Below the pieces are notes generated by a model. It saw only the letters and a list, made by a program, of their open reading frames with translations. It searched no databases and had not been told where the DNA came from. Below, piece after piece: positions 1-8,524 of a DNA stretch of 23,390 nt (within the stretch, counting starts at the first letter, position 1; each line of letters starts with the position of its first letter). Source of the DNA: Proteiniphilum sp. UBA4977 (GTDB lineage Bacteria > Bacteroidota > Bacteroidia > Bacteroidales > Dysgonomonadaceae); NCBI GenBank assembly GCA_002398565.1, contig DGZP01000085.1, positions 1 to 23,390 on the forward strand, in the 5' to 3' direction. The position numbers and the translations under genes are program-made.

Positions 1-481
1 CCGTCGCCCACATGAAACCAGCCGTAGCCGTAATTGCCGATCATCACATCCTCCTTCGGAAGGGTATTACATCGCCGAAATGAGACAGGAGCTGATCGAT
101 TACGAGGAATCACTCCTCGGGTGTAAGGAAGCCTTCGACCTATGCGGATCTCGATTCGGAAGCAGAGATAGGAGTTGTTTAAGTGAGAAGTCGTATAGAC
201 AAATTTATTCTCACCATGGAACGCTACAAAGTAATAGAGGTCAGGTTGTACTTCAACAAGAAGCCACGCAGGAAAATGATATTCGAGGCATACAAGAATG
301 TCCCAGACAAGCTTTGTGAACAGATAAAGAAAAGGCACGGAGCAAGTACAGTAACGCTGATTTCGTATTTATGTAGAGTTTCTTGTTAACAAAGATAAAA
401 TGCAGGCGTAAAATCGTATTTCTCTTGTTGAATAAATTGATTTCATGTTTGATACTCCGAGACAATAGTTCAATATCCTTT
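1..481. other. Left-edge region, no identifiable gene
   Basis: No recognisable gene is present. Two short overlapping plus-strand frames (80-319 and 183-389) resemble no family I know. A minus-strand frame stays open from about 330 to the left edge and ends in a protein-like stretch (MIGNYGYGWFHVGD at about 5-46), but it has no clear start and matches nothing recognised. It could be the 5' part of a gene lying mostly outside the window, or an open antisense frame. No strong hairpin with a T-run that would end the cstA transcript was seen. Confidence 0.3.
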
Positions 482-1927
482 CTAATGATCTGAAACATTA
501 CGTTTTATTGACCATTTTTTTCTGTATACTAAGAAATCTCCAAAGGATATCATGGTAACTGCGAAGCCAGCCGGATAGGAGATTGCTTTTGAAAGTGTAA
601 ATCCTTCCGGAGCAAGCAGGATATAGGTTGTGACCACAGATGTCATGAAGAGGGCCGGGAGCAAGGTGATCCAATAGGCTTTTCTTCTCTGGAACAGGTA
701 AACCGTGATGGTCCACAGAACCACTGTTGCCAGGGTTTGGTTCGCCCATGCAAAATAGCGCCATACCACATCGAAATTTATTTTCGTCAGAACGAGACCA
801 ATGGCAAACAAGGGTATGGTGACGATTAGTCTGTTTTTGATGGGTCTTTGATTGAATCTGAGCAGATCACCCACGATCAACCGGGCACTTCTGAAAGCAG
901 TGTCACCCGAAGTGATGGGAGCAGCCACAACACCTAAAATGGCCAGAACAGCTCCCAATTTTCCCAACAGGGAGTTGGAAATTTCATTGACCACCCATGC
1001 CGCATTTCCTTTTTGGGCGACCATCATCTCACCCAACTCCCGGATACCTCCGAAAAAACTCATACTGATTGCTGCCCATATTAATGCCACCACACCCTCC
1101 ATAACCATCGCTCCATAAAACACTTTTCGTCCCTCTTTTTCATTTTTCATGCAACGGGCCATCAGGGGAGATTGTGTGGCATGAAAGCCGGAGATGGCAC
1201 CGCAGGCTATGGTGATAAACAGCATGGGGAAAATGGGAAATTTCTCTTTGTCGTAATGGAAATTTTGCCAATTTTCAGGGGTCAGTTCCGGGAGAGCATA
1301 CCCTTTCACCATCAATGCAACAATGAGGCTGAGAGCCATAAATACCAGCGCCAGTCCAAAAATCGGGTAGATCTTGCCAATAATTTTGTCGATGGGTAAT
1401 AGTGTTGCCAGAATGTAATAAATGAAGATGACCCACACCCAGAATCTGAAATCCAGCGTCAGGGGAGTTAAATTGGCCAGAATGCCGGCAGGACCGGAGA
1501 TGAAGACGACTCCCACAAGAATAAGCAACACGACTGAAAACACACGCATGATCTGTTTTGCAGCTTTTCCCAGATAAATACCGATAATTTCGGTAATACT
1601 CAACCCGTTGTGTCTTACCGAGAGCATGCCCGAGAAATAGTCGTGCACGGCTCCTGCAAAAATGGTACCCAAAACAATCCACAGGAATGCGACCGGCCCC
1701 CAGAGAGCGCCGGCAATTGCGCCGAAGATAGGTCCCAGACCGGCAATATTCAGGAATTGAATCAGAAGAACACGCCACCATGGCATTGGAACAAAGTCAA
1801 CCCCATCACTCATGGATGTAGCCGGAGTAGGTCTGTCGGGGTCAACCTCCATGATTCGTTCCAGGTATTTGGAATAAAAGATATAACCCGCTAACAGGAT
1901 GGCCAGGGAAATAATGAATGTGATCAT
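482..1927 (-). CDS. cstA: CstA-family carbon starvation protein (inner-membrane transporter)
   Basis: This is a polytopic inner-membrane protein of 481 residues. CstA and its relative BtsT take up pyruvate, and CstA has also been linked to peptide use during carbon starvation. The family signature is visible near the N-terminus: MPWWR at residues 48-52, NIAGLGPIFGAIAGALWGP at 60-78 and GAVHDYFSGMLSVRHNG at 92-108. Repeated hydrophobic segments follow to about residue 465. E. coli CstA is about 700 residues, and this is the shorter form common in Bacteroidota. The ATG start at 1927 has a TAACTTTG element just upstream. The gene lies 117 bases after the isomerase-like gene on the same strand and is probably transcribed separately. 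The family call is firm, the transported substrate is not. Confidence 0.93.
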   Translation of the reverse strand: MITFIISLAILLAGYIFYSKYLERIMEVDPDRPTPATSMSDGVDFVPMPWWRVLLIQFLNIAGLGPIFGAIAGALWGPVAFLWIVLGTIFAGAVHDYFSGMLSVRHNGLSITEIIGIYLGKAAKQIMRVFSVVLLILVGVVFISGPAGILANLTPLTLDFRFWVWVIFIYYILATLLPIDKIIGKIYPIFGLALVFMALSLIVALMVKGYALPELTPENWQNFHYDKEKFPIFPMLFITIACGAISGFHATQSPLMARCMKNEKEGRKVFYGAMVMEGVVALIWAAISMSFFGGIRELGEMMVAQKGNAAWVVNEISNSLLGKLGAVLAILGVVAAPITSGDTAFRSARLIVGDLLRFNQRPIKNRLIVTIPLFAIGLVLTKINFDVVWRYFAWANQTLATVVLWTITVYLFQRRKAYWITLLPALFMTSVVTTYILLAPEGFTLSKAISYPAGFAVTMISFGDFLVYRKKWSIKRNVSDH

Positions 1928-1940
1928 CCGGTGTTCTTTA

Positions 1941-1948
1941 CAAAGTTA
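1941..1948 (-). promoter_or_regulatory. Putative -7 element of the cstA promoter
   Basis: On the minus strand this reads TAACTTTG, a full match to the Bacteroidota -7 consensus TAnnTTTG. It ends 13 bases before the cstA ATG, which would give a very short leader. No TTTG -33 element was seen at the 18-base spacing found in the other promoters here, so the call is moderate. Confidence 0.45.
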
Positions 1949-2015
1949 TGAGTAAGATTGGGTACATATGCGATTAGGTGTATGGATAGAAAATAATTAA
2001 TCTCTCCCTCATGCT

Positions 2016-2042
2016 ATAACTCAAGTTATTTCTTCCGGAAGA
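2016..2042. repeat. Two tandem palindromes between the isomerase-like gene and cstA
   Basis: ATAACTCAAGTTAT (2016-2029) is a 6-base inverted repeat around a 2-base centre. TCTTCCGGAAGA (2031-2042) is a perfect 12-base palindrome. They are one base apart and begin directly after the stop codon of the isomerase-like gene. With almost no loop and no following T-run they look more like protein-binding sites than an intrinsic terminator, but chance cannot be excluded. Confidence 0.3.
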
Positions 2043-2044
2043 GG

Positions 2045-3070
2045 TTACAATAATATTTGCCGACAAAATTCTCTACAGGTTTTTACTTCCTTTACAGAGT
2101 TAGACCAGGGTGTGATTGGATATTCCAGCTCTATGTCGCAATATATGGGCCATTTGTTATCTCTGATAAGGTGAAGAACTTCGGCGATGGGGGTTTCCCC
2201 TTGTCCCCAGACCTGGTTCACGTTCTTCTGGGACAAATTGCTTGCACTTGTTTTGTCTTTTAGATGGATACTGGCAATTCGTTTATGATATTTGCGGATA
2301 AATTCTACCGGGTCTAAACCTGTGGAACCGAAATAGTGACCAATATCAAAATTTAGCATATTAGCCGGAGAGTATGCCAATAGTTTATCAACGTCAAAGC
2401 CAGGCTCAGCGTATTGATAATGATTGTGAAGGATGGCATACATCCCGTTTTTTTCTGCGATCGGACCTAATAATCGAGCGTTTTCGTCATTCATTTCAGC
2501 CGAAATTCCAATCGCACCAAGTGTTTTTGCGACTTGAAATGAATAATCAATTTCTGCTTCAGTGGTTCCGGCAAGCCATTTGTAAATGTGAATGTTTACA
2601 CCTTCGTCATTGAATTTTCTACGGATTTGGGCATATATGTCAGGTGTTCCCTTGGTTTTTCTCCATTCTTTCACTTCGCTCTTGTATTTTTCGATAGCGT
2701 TTTTCTCCTCCGGCGTCAAAGGATTGTGTGCATTTGGTTGACGCTTGACCGTGTTTTTTGGTGCGCCGAGATAATCTTCAACGTCCGTCCCCATGAGCTC
2801 TACAGAACTCAGCCCAGCTTCTACGCATGCTTTGAGGGTTGTTTCCAGTCCGCCTTTCAAACTGCGAAAGCTGTATGTGATTGCCCCTACTTGGACTCCC
2901 GCATATTTCGAGTGAGGGGAGAATCTTGCTATCTGCCCTGATTTACCTGACAGTTTATTGTTGGCACATGAAAAAACTGTAGGGATCAATGCACTACTGG
3001 CTATTACTGCCGTAGTGCTCAAAAAATGTCTTCTGCTCAATTTCTCAGATGCGATATTGTTGTGCTTCAT
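2045..3070 (-). CDS. Exported sugar phosphate isomerase/epimerase-like TIM-barrel protein
   Basis: This 341-residue protein belongs to the xylose isomerase-like/AP endonuclease 2 TIM-barrel superfamily. It begins with a twin-arginine motif (SRRHFL, residues 12-17), a hydrophobic stretch and a lipobox-like VFSC with Cys35. It is therefore probably exported folded by Tat and lipid-anchored. Likely metal ligands are Glu192, Asp242, His269 and Glu314 or Glu316, in the motifs AEMND, NFDIGH, IHLKD and CDIELEY. Exported members are common in Bacteroidota. Some homologues work in 3-keto-glycoside breakdown, but many have no known reaction, so no substrate is assigned. A strong promoter lies directly upstream, so this gene is probably its own unit, downstream of and separate from the PUL. 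Confidence 0.85.
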   Translation of the reverse strand: MKHNNIASEKLSRRHFLSTTAVIASSALIPTVFSCANNKLSGKSGQIARFSPHSKYAGVQVGAITYSFRSLKGGLETTLKACVEAGLSSVELMGTDVEDYLGAPKNTVKRQPNAHNPLTPEEKNAIEKYKSEVKEWRKTKGTPDIYAQIRRKFNDEGVNIHIYKWLAGTTEAEIDYSFQVAKTLGAIGISAEMNDENARLLGPIAEKNGMYAILHNHYQYAEPGFDVDKLLAYSPANMLNFDIGHYFGSTGLDPVEFIRKYHKRIASIHLKDKTSASNLSQKNVNQVWGQGETPIAEVLHLIRDNKWPIYCDIELEYPITPWSNSVKEVKTCREFCRQILL

Positions 3071-3106
3071 AAATTAATTATTTTGCGATACTTTGTTCGC
3101 ACATTG

Positions 3107-3136
3107 CAAAGTTATGTAAAAAAGCGCGATAACAAA
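3107..3136 (-). promoter_or_regulatory. Bacteroidota promoter for the isomerase-like gene
   Basis: Read on the minus strand, TTTG (3133-3136) is followed by an 18-base spacer and TAACTTTG (3107-3114), a full match to the primary Bacteroidota promoter (TTTG, then TAnnTTTG). It would start an mRNA about 30 nt before the ATG at 3070. The gap to the upstream gene (126 bases) is the largest ordinary gap in this part of the window, which supports a separate transcription unit. Confidence 0.7.
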
Positions 3137-3196
3137 TTATTAAATATAAACTACTTTGAATATCCGAGGAGAATGAATATTTTAAATATGTCGGTT

Positions 3197-5206
3197 TTAT
3201 TTGGTTGTTTTATTTTCAGGAACCAATAGTATTGCATTGGCAGCTACACTACCGCTCATCTTGTTTGCAACTACTTTTATATAAGGTTTTGCAGAAAAAC
3301 TGAAATTAAATTCTCCGATATGCACCCATGTACTGCTGGTTTGTCCCTCAATTTTCACGTCATCCAAGCTAAGATTGAGTATTTGTTTCTCTTCTCCGTT
3401 GAATAGTTCTAAAGTAACGGATTTGGTGCCCGACTGTAATCTTGGCAGGTAATAATATGTTTTGTATCTGCCTGATATAGCATTGCTTTCAAAGTTAAAC
3501 TTAACATATTCGTTATCTGTAGTTGCACTGTTCTCCAGATGAAATCTTCCATACCCCCTTAATGGCACACTCTTCCAATCTCCTTTTATCTCGATCAATG
3601 GGCTGTCTGATACCTGAACCAGTATGTCTGGTTTACGGAAATCAGCCTTGGGGTTAACCTTCAGTATTTCATTGATTTCATCTGTCTGGACATCTTGTAC
3701 GGAAATACCCTGATCAATAGCCAAACAGGCCGCCACAGACGCTGATTGTGCCAGCACCATGAATACGGGTTCCATTCGTATAGACCCAAAAGCAATATGG
3801 GATGCGGACAGGCATACGGGAACCAGGAGATTATTCACTTCCTTTCTTTTCGGAACAATGGAGCGGTAAGAGATAGGGAACGGCGGGAAACCTCCCACTT
3901 CCACATTCCCTTCATTTTTCACCATGCCGTTCACCACTAACCTGTCGCAGTTATGAGAATCCATCGTGTAGGCAGCGTAGCCAATAGCATCTGTAGCTAT
4001 TTCTCTGCCTTGACAATGGTGTTGAGTCATGACTAGATCGCTGATCATTCTCCTGGCTTCGCGGATGTAGAGCTGTGGGGTCCAATGGTTATTCTCAACA
4101 TACTCATCTTTCGGATATCCCCATTTATTCATCTCATTCCGGATAAATTCGGGAATGGCGGGATCATTTCCCACAAAATACAATAGCCCCTTGGTATAAT
4201 CCTCGTGGGCTTTAATGATTTTCTTCCGTGCGTGGTAGTCTGCTTCCGGATAATCCCAGTTGGCTCCGATCATATCTGTCGACATGCCGTTACGGTTATT
4301 GATATCGGTTTTGTTGTTAGGCATCAAACTCCAAATGAAAACATCGTTCAATCCTTTCCAGGGCTGAATCTCTTTCTGCCTTACCAATAATTCATATCGT
4401 TCGGGATCATAATTGTCGGGCTCTGTGATAGGTATCCTGTTGTCCGGATCATTGGTGAGGGCAATGCGGTAATTATACGCCTGTACCTTCTTATCTCCTG
4501 TACCGTTTGGTTTCAACGTTTCATTGTTAACACCCCAAAGCAGTCCACTGGAAGGGTCGCCTTTCACCTTATAAGGATCTACCCCGTCGGGGAATTGATG
4601 CCCGGTGAGAAATTGTACACCGTTCAGGGTCTCATTGTATACGTTGTTATTCTCACGACCAATCGTATAGCTTACTCCTGCCATCGCCATCAAATCACCC
4701 TCGTAGGTACAATCCAGGAACATCTTTGCCTTCACTTTTAATTGGGGCCCATTTGATTCATCTAAATTGGTTACCGTAATTTCCTTTATACTATTATTTT
4801 CTTTTTTCACGTCGATCAACTGTCGATTGTAGACGATGTTGATATCCGCTTCTCTGATATACTCGTGAAAAACAAATAAGGCTACTTTTGGCTCGAAGAT
4901 CCAGTTTTCCAGATTTCCGTAATATGCTCCTAATTTGCGGTAAAAGTCCAGCGCCAACCCGGTAACCACATATTTATTCCCTATGTCTGTCATTCCAAGT
5001 CCTCCGGAACTTAATCCTCCCACTCTTCCGCTGGGTTCTATAATAACGGCTGTTTTTCCTGCTTTGATAGCTGTATATGCAGCTACAACACCCGCAGAGC
5101 TACCTCCATAAATGCAGATATCCACATTGATTTCATCCTTTGTTTGCCCGAGAATAAATGATGGAATGGCAAATAATAAAAAAAGTAATGCCTTAAGATT
5201 TTTCAT
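3197..5206 (-). CDS. Secreted FAD-dependent oxidoreductase with C-terminal golvesin/xanthan-lyase-like domain
   Basis: This 669-residue protein has a Sec signal peptide (cleavage near LGQ, residues 19-21). A Rossmann FAD site follows at residues 28-48 (DICIYGGSSAG), then RVGGLSSGGL (61-70). The second Gly of the usual GxGxxG is Ser, as in many members of the FAD_oxidored (PF12831) family. A second conserved block, NLLVPVCLSASHIAFGSIRM, lies at about residues 455-475. After about residue 545 there is a beta-rich module resembling the golvesin/xanthan-lyase carbohydrate-binding-like domain, which the paralogue at 13845-15503 lacks. It is the last gene of the PUL run, 33 bases after the sulfatase. 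Such enzymes recur in PULs, but their reaction is unknown. Oxidation of a sugar or of a non-sugar substituent is an inference. Confidence 0.87.
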   Translation of the reverse strand: MKNLKALLFLLFAIPSFILGQTKDEINVDICIYGGSSAGVVAAYTAIKAGKTAVIIEPSGRVGGLSSGGLGMTDIGNKYVVTGLALDFYRKLGAYYGNLENWIFEPKVALFVFHEYIREADINIVYNRQLIDVKKENNSIKEITVTNLDESNGPQLKVKAKMFLDCTYEGDLMAMAGVSYTIGRENNNVYNETLNGVQFLTGHQFPDGVDPYKVKGDPSSGLLWGVNNETLKPNGTGDKKVQAYNYRIALTNDPDNRIPITEPDNYDPERYELLVRQKEIQPWKGLNDVFIWSLMPNNKTDINNRNGMSTDMIGANWDYPEADYHARKKIIKAHEDYTKGLLYFVGNDPAIPEFIRNEMNKWGYPKDEYVENNHWTPQLYIREARRMISDLVMTQHHCQGREIATDAIGYAAYTMDSHNCDRLVVNGMVKNEGNVEVGGFPPFPISYRSIVPKRKEVNNLLVPVCLSASHIAFGSIRMEPVFMVLAQSASVAACLAIDQGISVQDVQTDEINEILKVNPKADFRKPDILVQVSDSPLIEIKGDWKSVPLRGYGRFHLENSATTDNEYVKFNFESNAISGRYKTYYYLPRLQSGTKSVTLELFNGEEKQILNLSLDDVKIEGQTSSTWVHIGEFNFSFSAKPYIKVVANKMSGSVAANAILLVPENKTTK

Positions 5207-5239
5207 ATGATTGTTTTATTTTTTAGTTTCACACCCCAA

Positions 5240-7096
5240 TTATTTTCCATTGCTTTTATAATATTCCATCGCCCTTATGAATCCTTTAGCCGCCGAAACA
5301 TCATATTCACTTCGTTTTGGGTCAATATCAAGTATCTTTTGTGCCAGTGGCAGTACCGGTAATGCATCCTGGCCAAATTGCTGTAGTATGTTTAAGGACT
5401 GTACACGTATCATGATGTCGGGGCTTGAGACAGATCGACTTAATACTTCTACTGCTATTTTTTGTTCTCCCAAATAATATAATGCCTCTGCCGCAACATT
5501 TCTTACGGAGATTTCATCGTCGTGATTTGCCATTTCCAACAATAGAGGTTTAGCTGCTTGTGCTTTGGTTTTTAATATGCGGCATCCGGTTGCTGCCCAA
5601 TAGCGTACGACTGCATTTTTATCCCGAAGCCGTTCCATAAGTAGCGGCAATGTTTTTGTATCTCCGGATGCCGCTGCTGATGCTGTTTCCAATATTTTTA
5701 CCAACGGATATCTATCGCCTTTGGCCCATTCATACAGGGATATGGTTTTACTGATTTCTTCTATCATTGGTTCGGGAATAAATCCCAGGTCATTCGTAGC
5801 AACCTGCCAGTTATCCAAACTCATGCGCATCTGCTCCAGAATTCCTTCATAGGATTCATTATGCGCCAGATTGTATATATTATGAGGGTCTGCTTCACAA
5901 TCATACAACTCTTCGAACGGTTTGCTTTCCCAAAAAGCGCTTTGAACTGCATTCAATTGTTTTTTATTATATGCATTCTCCCATGAAGGCATGGAGGGGG
6001 CCTTCCAGAGGTATTCTATGTATTGCCCCCATATTTTATGGGGCATATAATTCCGGATATATCGATATTTTCCTTTGCGCACTGTTCTGCTAAGGTCAAC
6101 ACCCGCATCCATACGCCCCCTATATCCATATGCCGGTGTTTCAGTCCTGTCCTTTATTTTTCCAAGAAATTCTTCGCCTTGCATGTATTCGGGTATAGGT
6201 ATACCGGCAAGGCTTAATACAGTGGGGGCAAAATCAATAAAAGAGACCATACGGCTACTTCTCGTTCCGGCCTTTTCAGCCACCAGATGCGTAAACTTTT
6301 TCGGGATACGTATAATGAGCGGCACATGCAGGCCGGCTTCGTAAAGGAATCTTTTGCTCCTGCCCAGTACACCTCCGTGATCACTGAAATAAAACACAAT
6401 TGTATTTTCCGCCAGACCTTCTTTTTCCAACTCTTCCAATATATTGCCTACCCAATTGTCCATCTGCTCCATCCGGTCATAATATTGCGCCCAATCATGT
6501 CTCATCTCGGGGGTACGAGGGTGGTAGGGTGGGATAGGCACCTTCTCCGGATCATGTCTTAAGGTGTCTTTTCTTGAGTGGAGGGAACTTTCATGTGTGA
6601 TGGAAGAATTGTACATCGCAAAGAATGGTTGTCCCGGCTTCCGGTTCTTATAGGTAGCTTTGAGCGATGAATCATCCCATGCGCCATTCATCCTATCTTC
6701 CAAAGGAGACATGTTGTAATCCGTCTTTGCTTTATTCACTGTATAATATCCGGCTTTTCTCAGATACTCCGGAAACAGCCTGATAAAATCCGGTACCGGG
6801 TACTGGCTTCTCATGTTTTCGGTTCCCATTGTGGTGGAATAAACACCTGTAATAAGTGTAGATCTGGAAGGGGCACTCACCGGAGCATTTGAGAATGCCT
6901 GTTCGAAAAGTACCCCTTCCGATGCAAGCTTATCAAGGTAGGGAGTGTTGGCAAACGTGTCACCATAACACCCCAAGAAAGGACTATTATCTTCACTTAC
7001 AAGCCAAAGTATATTTGGCAGCTCATTTCCCTTGTGTTGAGCCTGTCCATAGTGAAACAAACATATTAGAATGATGATGATTATATACTTTTTCAT
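5240..7096 (-). CDS. Serine-type S1 family sulfatase with C-terminal HEAT repeats
   Basis: This exported arylsulfatase-superfamily enzyme of 618 residues removes sulfate esters or N-sulfate from glycans. It has a Sec signal peptide (residues 1-20). Metal ligands lie in NILWLVSEDN (28-37) and SDHGG (Asp239, His240). The maturation motif is SAPSRSTLITG (74-84). Ser74 replaces the usual Cys, so formylglycine would be made by a radical-SAM maturase (anSME type), which is not in this window. Lys248 in GRSKRFLYEAG is a likely active-site lysine. From about residue 480 there are three or four HEAT-like helical repeats, an extra module that may bind substrate or a partner. The overall look recalls sulfamidase-like S1 subfamilies, but I cannot assign one. 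It lies 30 bases after the second GH-A glycosidase, within the PUL. Confidence 0.92.
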   Translation of the reverse strand: MKKYIIIIILICLFHYGQAQHKGNELPNILWLVSEDNSPFLGCYGDTFANTPYLDKLASEGVLFEQAFSNAPVSAPSRSTLITGVYSTTMGTENMRSQYPVPDFIRLFPEYLRKAGYYTVNKAKTDYNMSPLEDRMNGAWDDSSLKATYKNRKPGQPFFAMYNSSITHESSLHSRKDTLRHDPEKVPIPPYHPRTPEMRHDWAQYYDRMEQMDNWVGNILEELEKEGLAENTIVFYFSDHGGVLGRSKRFLYEAGLHVPLIIRIPKKFTHLVAEKAGTRSSRMVSFIDFAPTVLSLAGIPIPEYMQGEEFLGKIKDRTETPAYGYRGRMDAGVDLSRTVRKGKYRYIRNYMPHKIWGQYIEYLWKAPSMPSWENAYNKKQLNAVQSAFWESKPFEELYDCEADPHNIYNLAHNESYEGILEQMRMSLDNWQVATNDLGFIPEPMIEEISKTISLYEWAKGDRYPLVKILETASAAASGDTKTLPLLMERLRDKNAVVRYWAATGCRILKTKAQAAKPLLLEMANHDDEISVRNVAAEALYYLGEQKIAVEVLSRSVSSPDIMIRVQSLNILQQFGQDALPVLPLAQKILDIDPKRSEYDVSAAKGFIRAMEYYKSNGK

Positions 7097-7126
7097 TATG
7101 ATAACTTTCTGTTTTATTCAATGTAG

Positions 7127-8506
7127 CTATTCTACGAGAAAAGGAATAACGGCGCTTGCCATATTATTCTTGGTATCCTTTACATATACATATAGGCGAT
7201 AAGCTCCGTAAGTGGGTGCAATAAACGTAACGGCAGAATTGCCATTTGTTTGAATAAGCCTGGGAAGCCCGGGATGTGGCCCGCCATCCGGGCTCGTACC
7301 CCTCTCGGGTGATATCATCCAATTATATTCCAGTGCATCCCCTTCAGGATCAATCGCTATGACACTCGCCTTATTGGCGCTTCCCTGCAATATCTTGATG
7401 TTATCTTCGGCACGCTTTCCGTTTAATAGCATATCTTCACGGGAATCAATTCTAGGAGCTCTATTCTCGGGATGCTGGCCTGTCCAGCAGAATTGTAACG
7501 CATTAACGACCCCAAACGGTAAACCTTCAAGGTTATGTGTTCCATACCAAGTTGCGATTGCACCATTAGTTTGGTAGCCCCAGACAAAAGCAAAGGAGCC
7601 TAAACAGCCGTTGTTCCGATTGGGAATAACGTGGTTTTGATACACATCCAGATAGTCTTGCTCTTTCTCCGTGCTGGTTTGCTCTACCAATCCGCCCCAC
7701 TCCAAAATTCGCTCGGCAAGCGGGTTAAGCTGTGTCATACCTCTGGGGCCATATTCGCTAAGTATATACGGTTTGGTCCATCCGGCATCTTGTAAGTTGG
7801 TCAACACTCCCGGTACTTGTTGATGTTTGGCGTTACTGGAAAGAATATCCATGTTGGGTACCCATCTCTTTATATCATCTAACTTCTCTCTGCTGGCATT
7901 AATAATAGCGGTAGTAGTAGGATGGTTCCCATCTTCTTCATGAATCATCTTATGAATATTGTTAACAGCCGTCCACATTTGTTGCTTTTGAGTCAAAGTA
8001 GAATATTGAGCATCGACCTCATTACCGACTATCCACATTAGTAAGGCAGGATGGTTTTTAAATGACCTTACTTGTTGTTGTAATGCTTTTAATTGTGAGT
8101 TTATCGCTACTGGATCATTGTAGTTAAATCCCTGACTTTCCTTATTTACCCAAAGTCCTAACGCAACGGTAATTCCGTTAGTATACGCACCGTCTAATAC
8201 ATTCTTTGTGTCTTCATTGACACCATACGTTCGGATAGCATTCCCCCCACAGTCAGCCAACATTCTATAATAGCAACTAGGTCTTTCCTCTTTATAAGTT
8301 GAAGCACCTGCGGCTACACCATGGATGTAAAAGGGTTCATCATTGCGTAGCAACTGCCATTGATCATCTCGTTGTACAAGTTCTACACGCGATGGTTTTA
8401 GATCGGTATCTTTGTGCTCATTAATTGGAGTCTCTTTACTGCATCCAAACAACAAACAAATACTAAACACAACAATGACAAAGTATGTCCAGAATTTGAA
8501 ATACAT
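7127..8506 (-). CDS. Clan GH-A glycosidase lipoprotein (second copy)
   Basis: This is a 459-residue lipoprotein with a TIM barrel and a C-terminal Ig-like module. I place the start at the ATG at 8506 because it opens a normal lipoprotein signal ending LLFGC (Cys22). The frame is open further upstream only because it runs into a sulfatase remnant. The acid/base is likely Glu163 (VGNEVD) and the nucleophile Glu251 (SEYGPRG). IRTYGV at 91-96 and RAEDNI in the C-terminal part are shared with the paralogue at 12475-13842. This layout resembles GH2 catalytic domains and GH158 endo-beta-1,3-glucanases, but the family is not certain. An upstream ATG at 8520 would be in frame if an 8-base A tract (8510-8517) had one more A, so the N-terminus is uncertain. 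Confidence 0.82.
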   Translation of the reverse strand: MYFKFWTYFVIVVFSICLLFGCSKETPINEHKDTDLKPSRVELVQRDDQWQLLRNDEPFYIHGVAAGASTYKEERPSCYYRMLADCGGNAIRTYGVNEDTKNVLDGAYTNGITVALGLWVNKESQGFNYNDPVAINSQLKALQQQVRSFKNHPALLMWIVGNEVDAQYSTLTQKQQMWTAVNNIHKMIHEEDGNHPTTTAIINASREKLDDIKRWVPNMDILSSNAKHQQVPGVLTNLQDAGWTKPYILSEYGPRGMTQLNPLAERILEWGGLVEQTSTEKEQDYLDVYQNHVIPNRNNGCLGSFAFVWGYQTNGAIATWYGTHNLEGLPFGVVNALQFCWTGQHPENRAPRIDSREDMLLNGKRAEDNIKILQGSANKASVIAIDPEGDALEYNWMISPERGTSPDGGPHPGLPRLIQTNGNSAVTFIAPTYGAYRLYVYVKDTKNNMASAVIPFLVE

Positions 8507-8524
8507 AAATTTTTTTTCATAAAT

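Noticed and set aside
253..498. Minus-strand frame of 81 residues after cstA
   Set aside because: It overlaps the end of cstA in an AT-rich stretch and has Cys/Ser/Leu-rich composition without family features.
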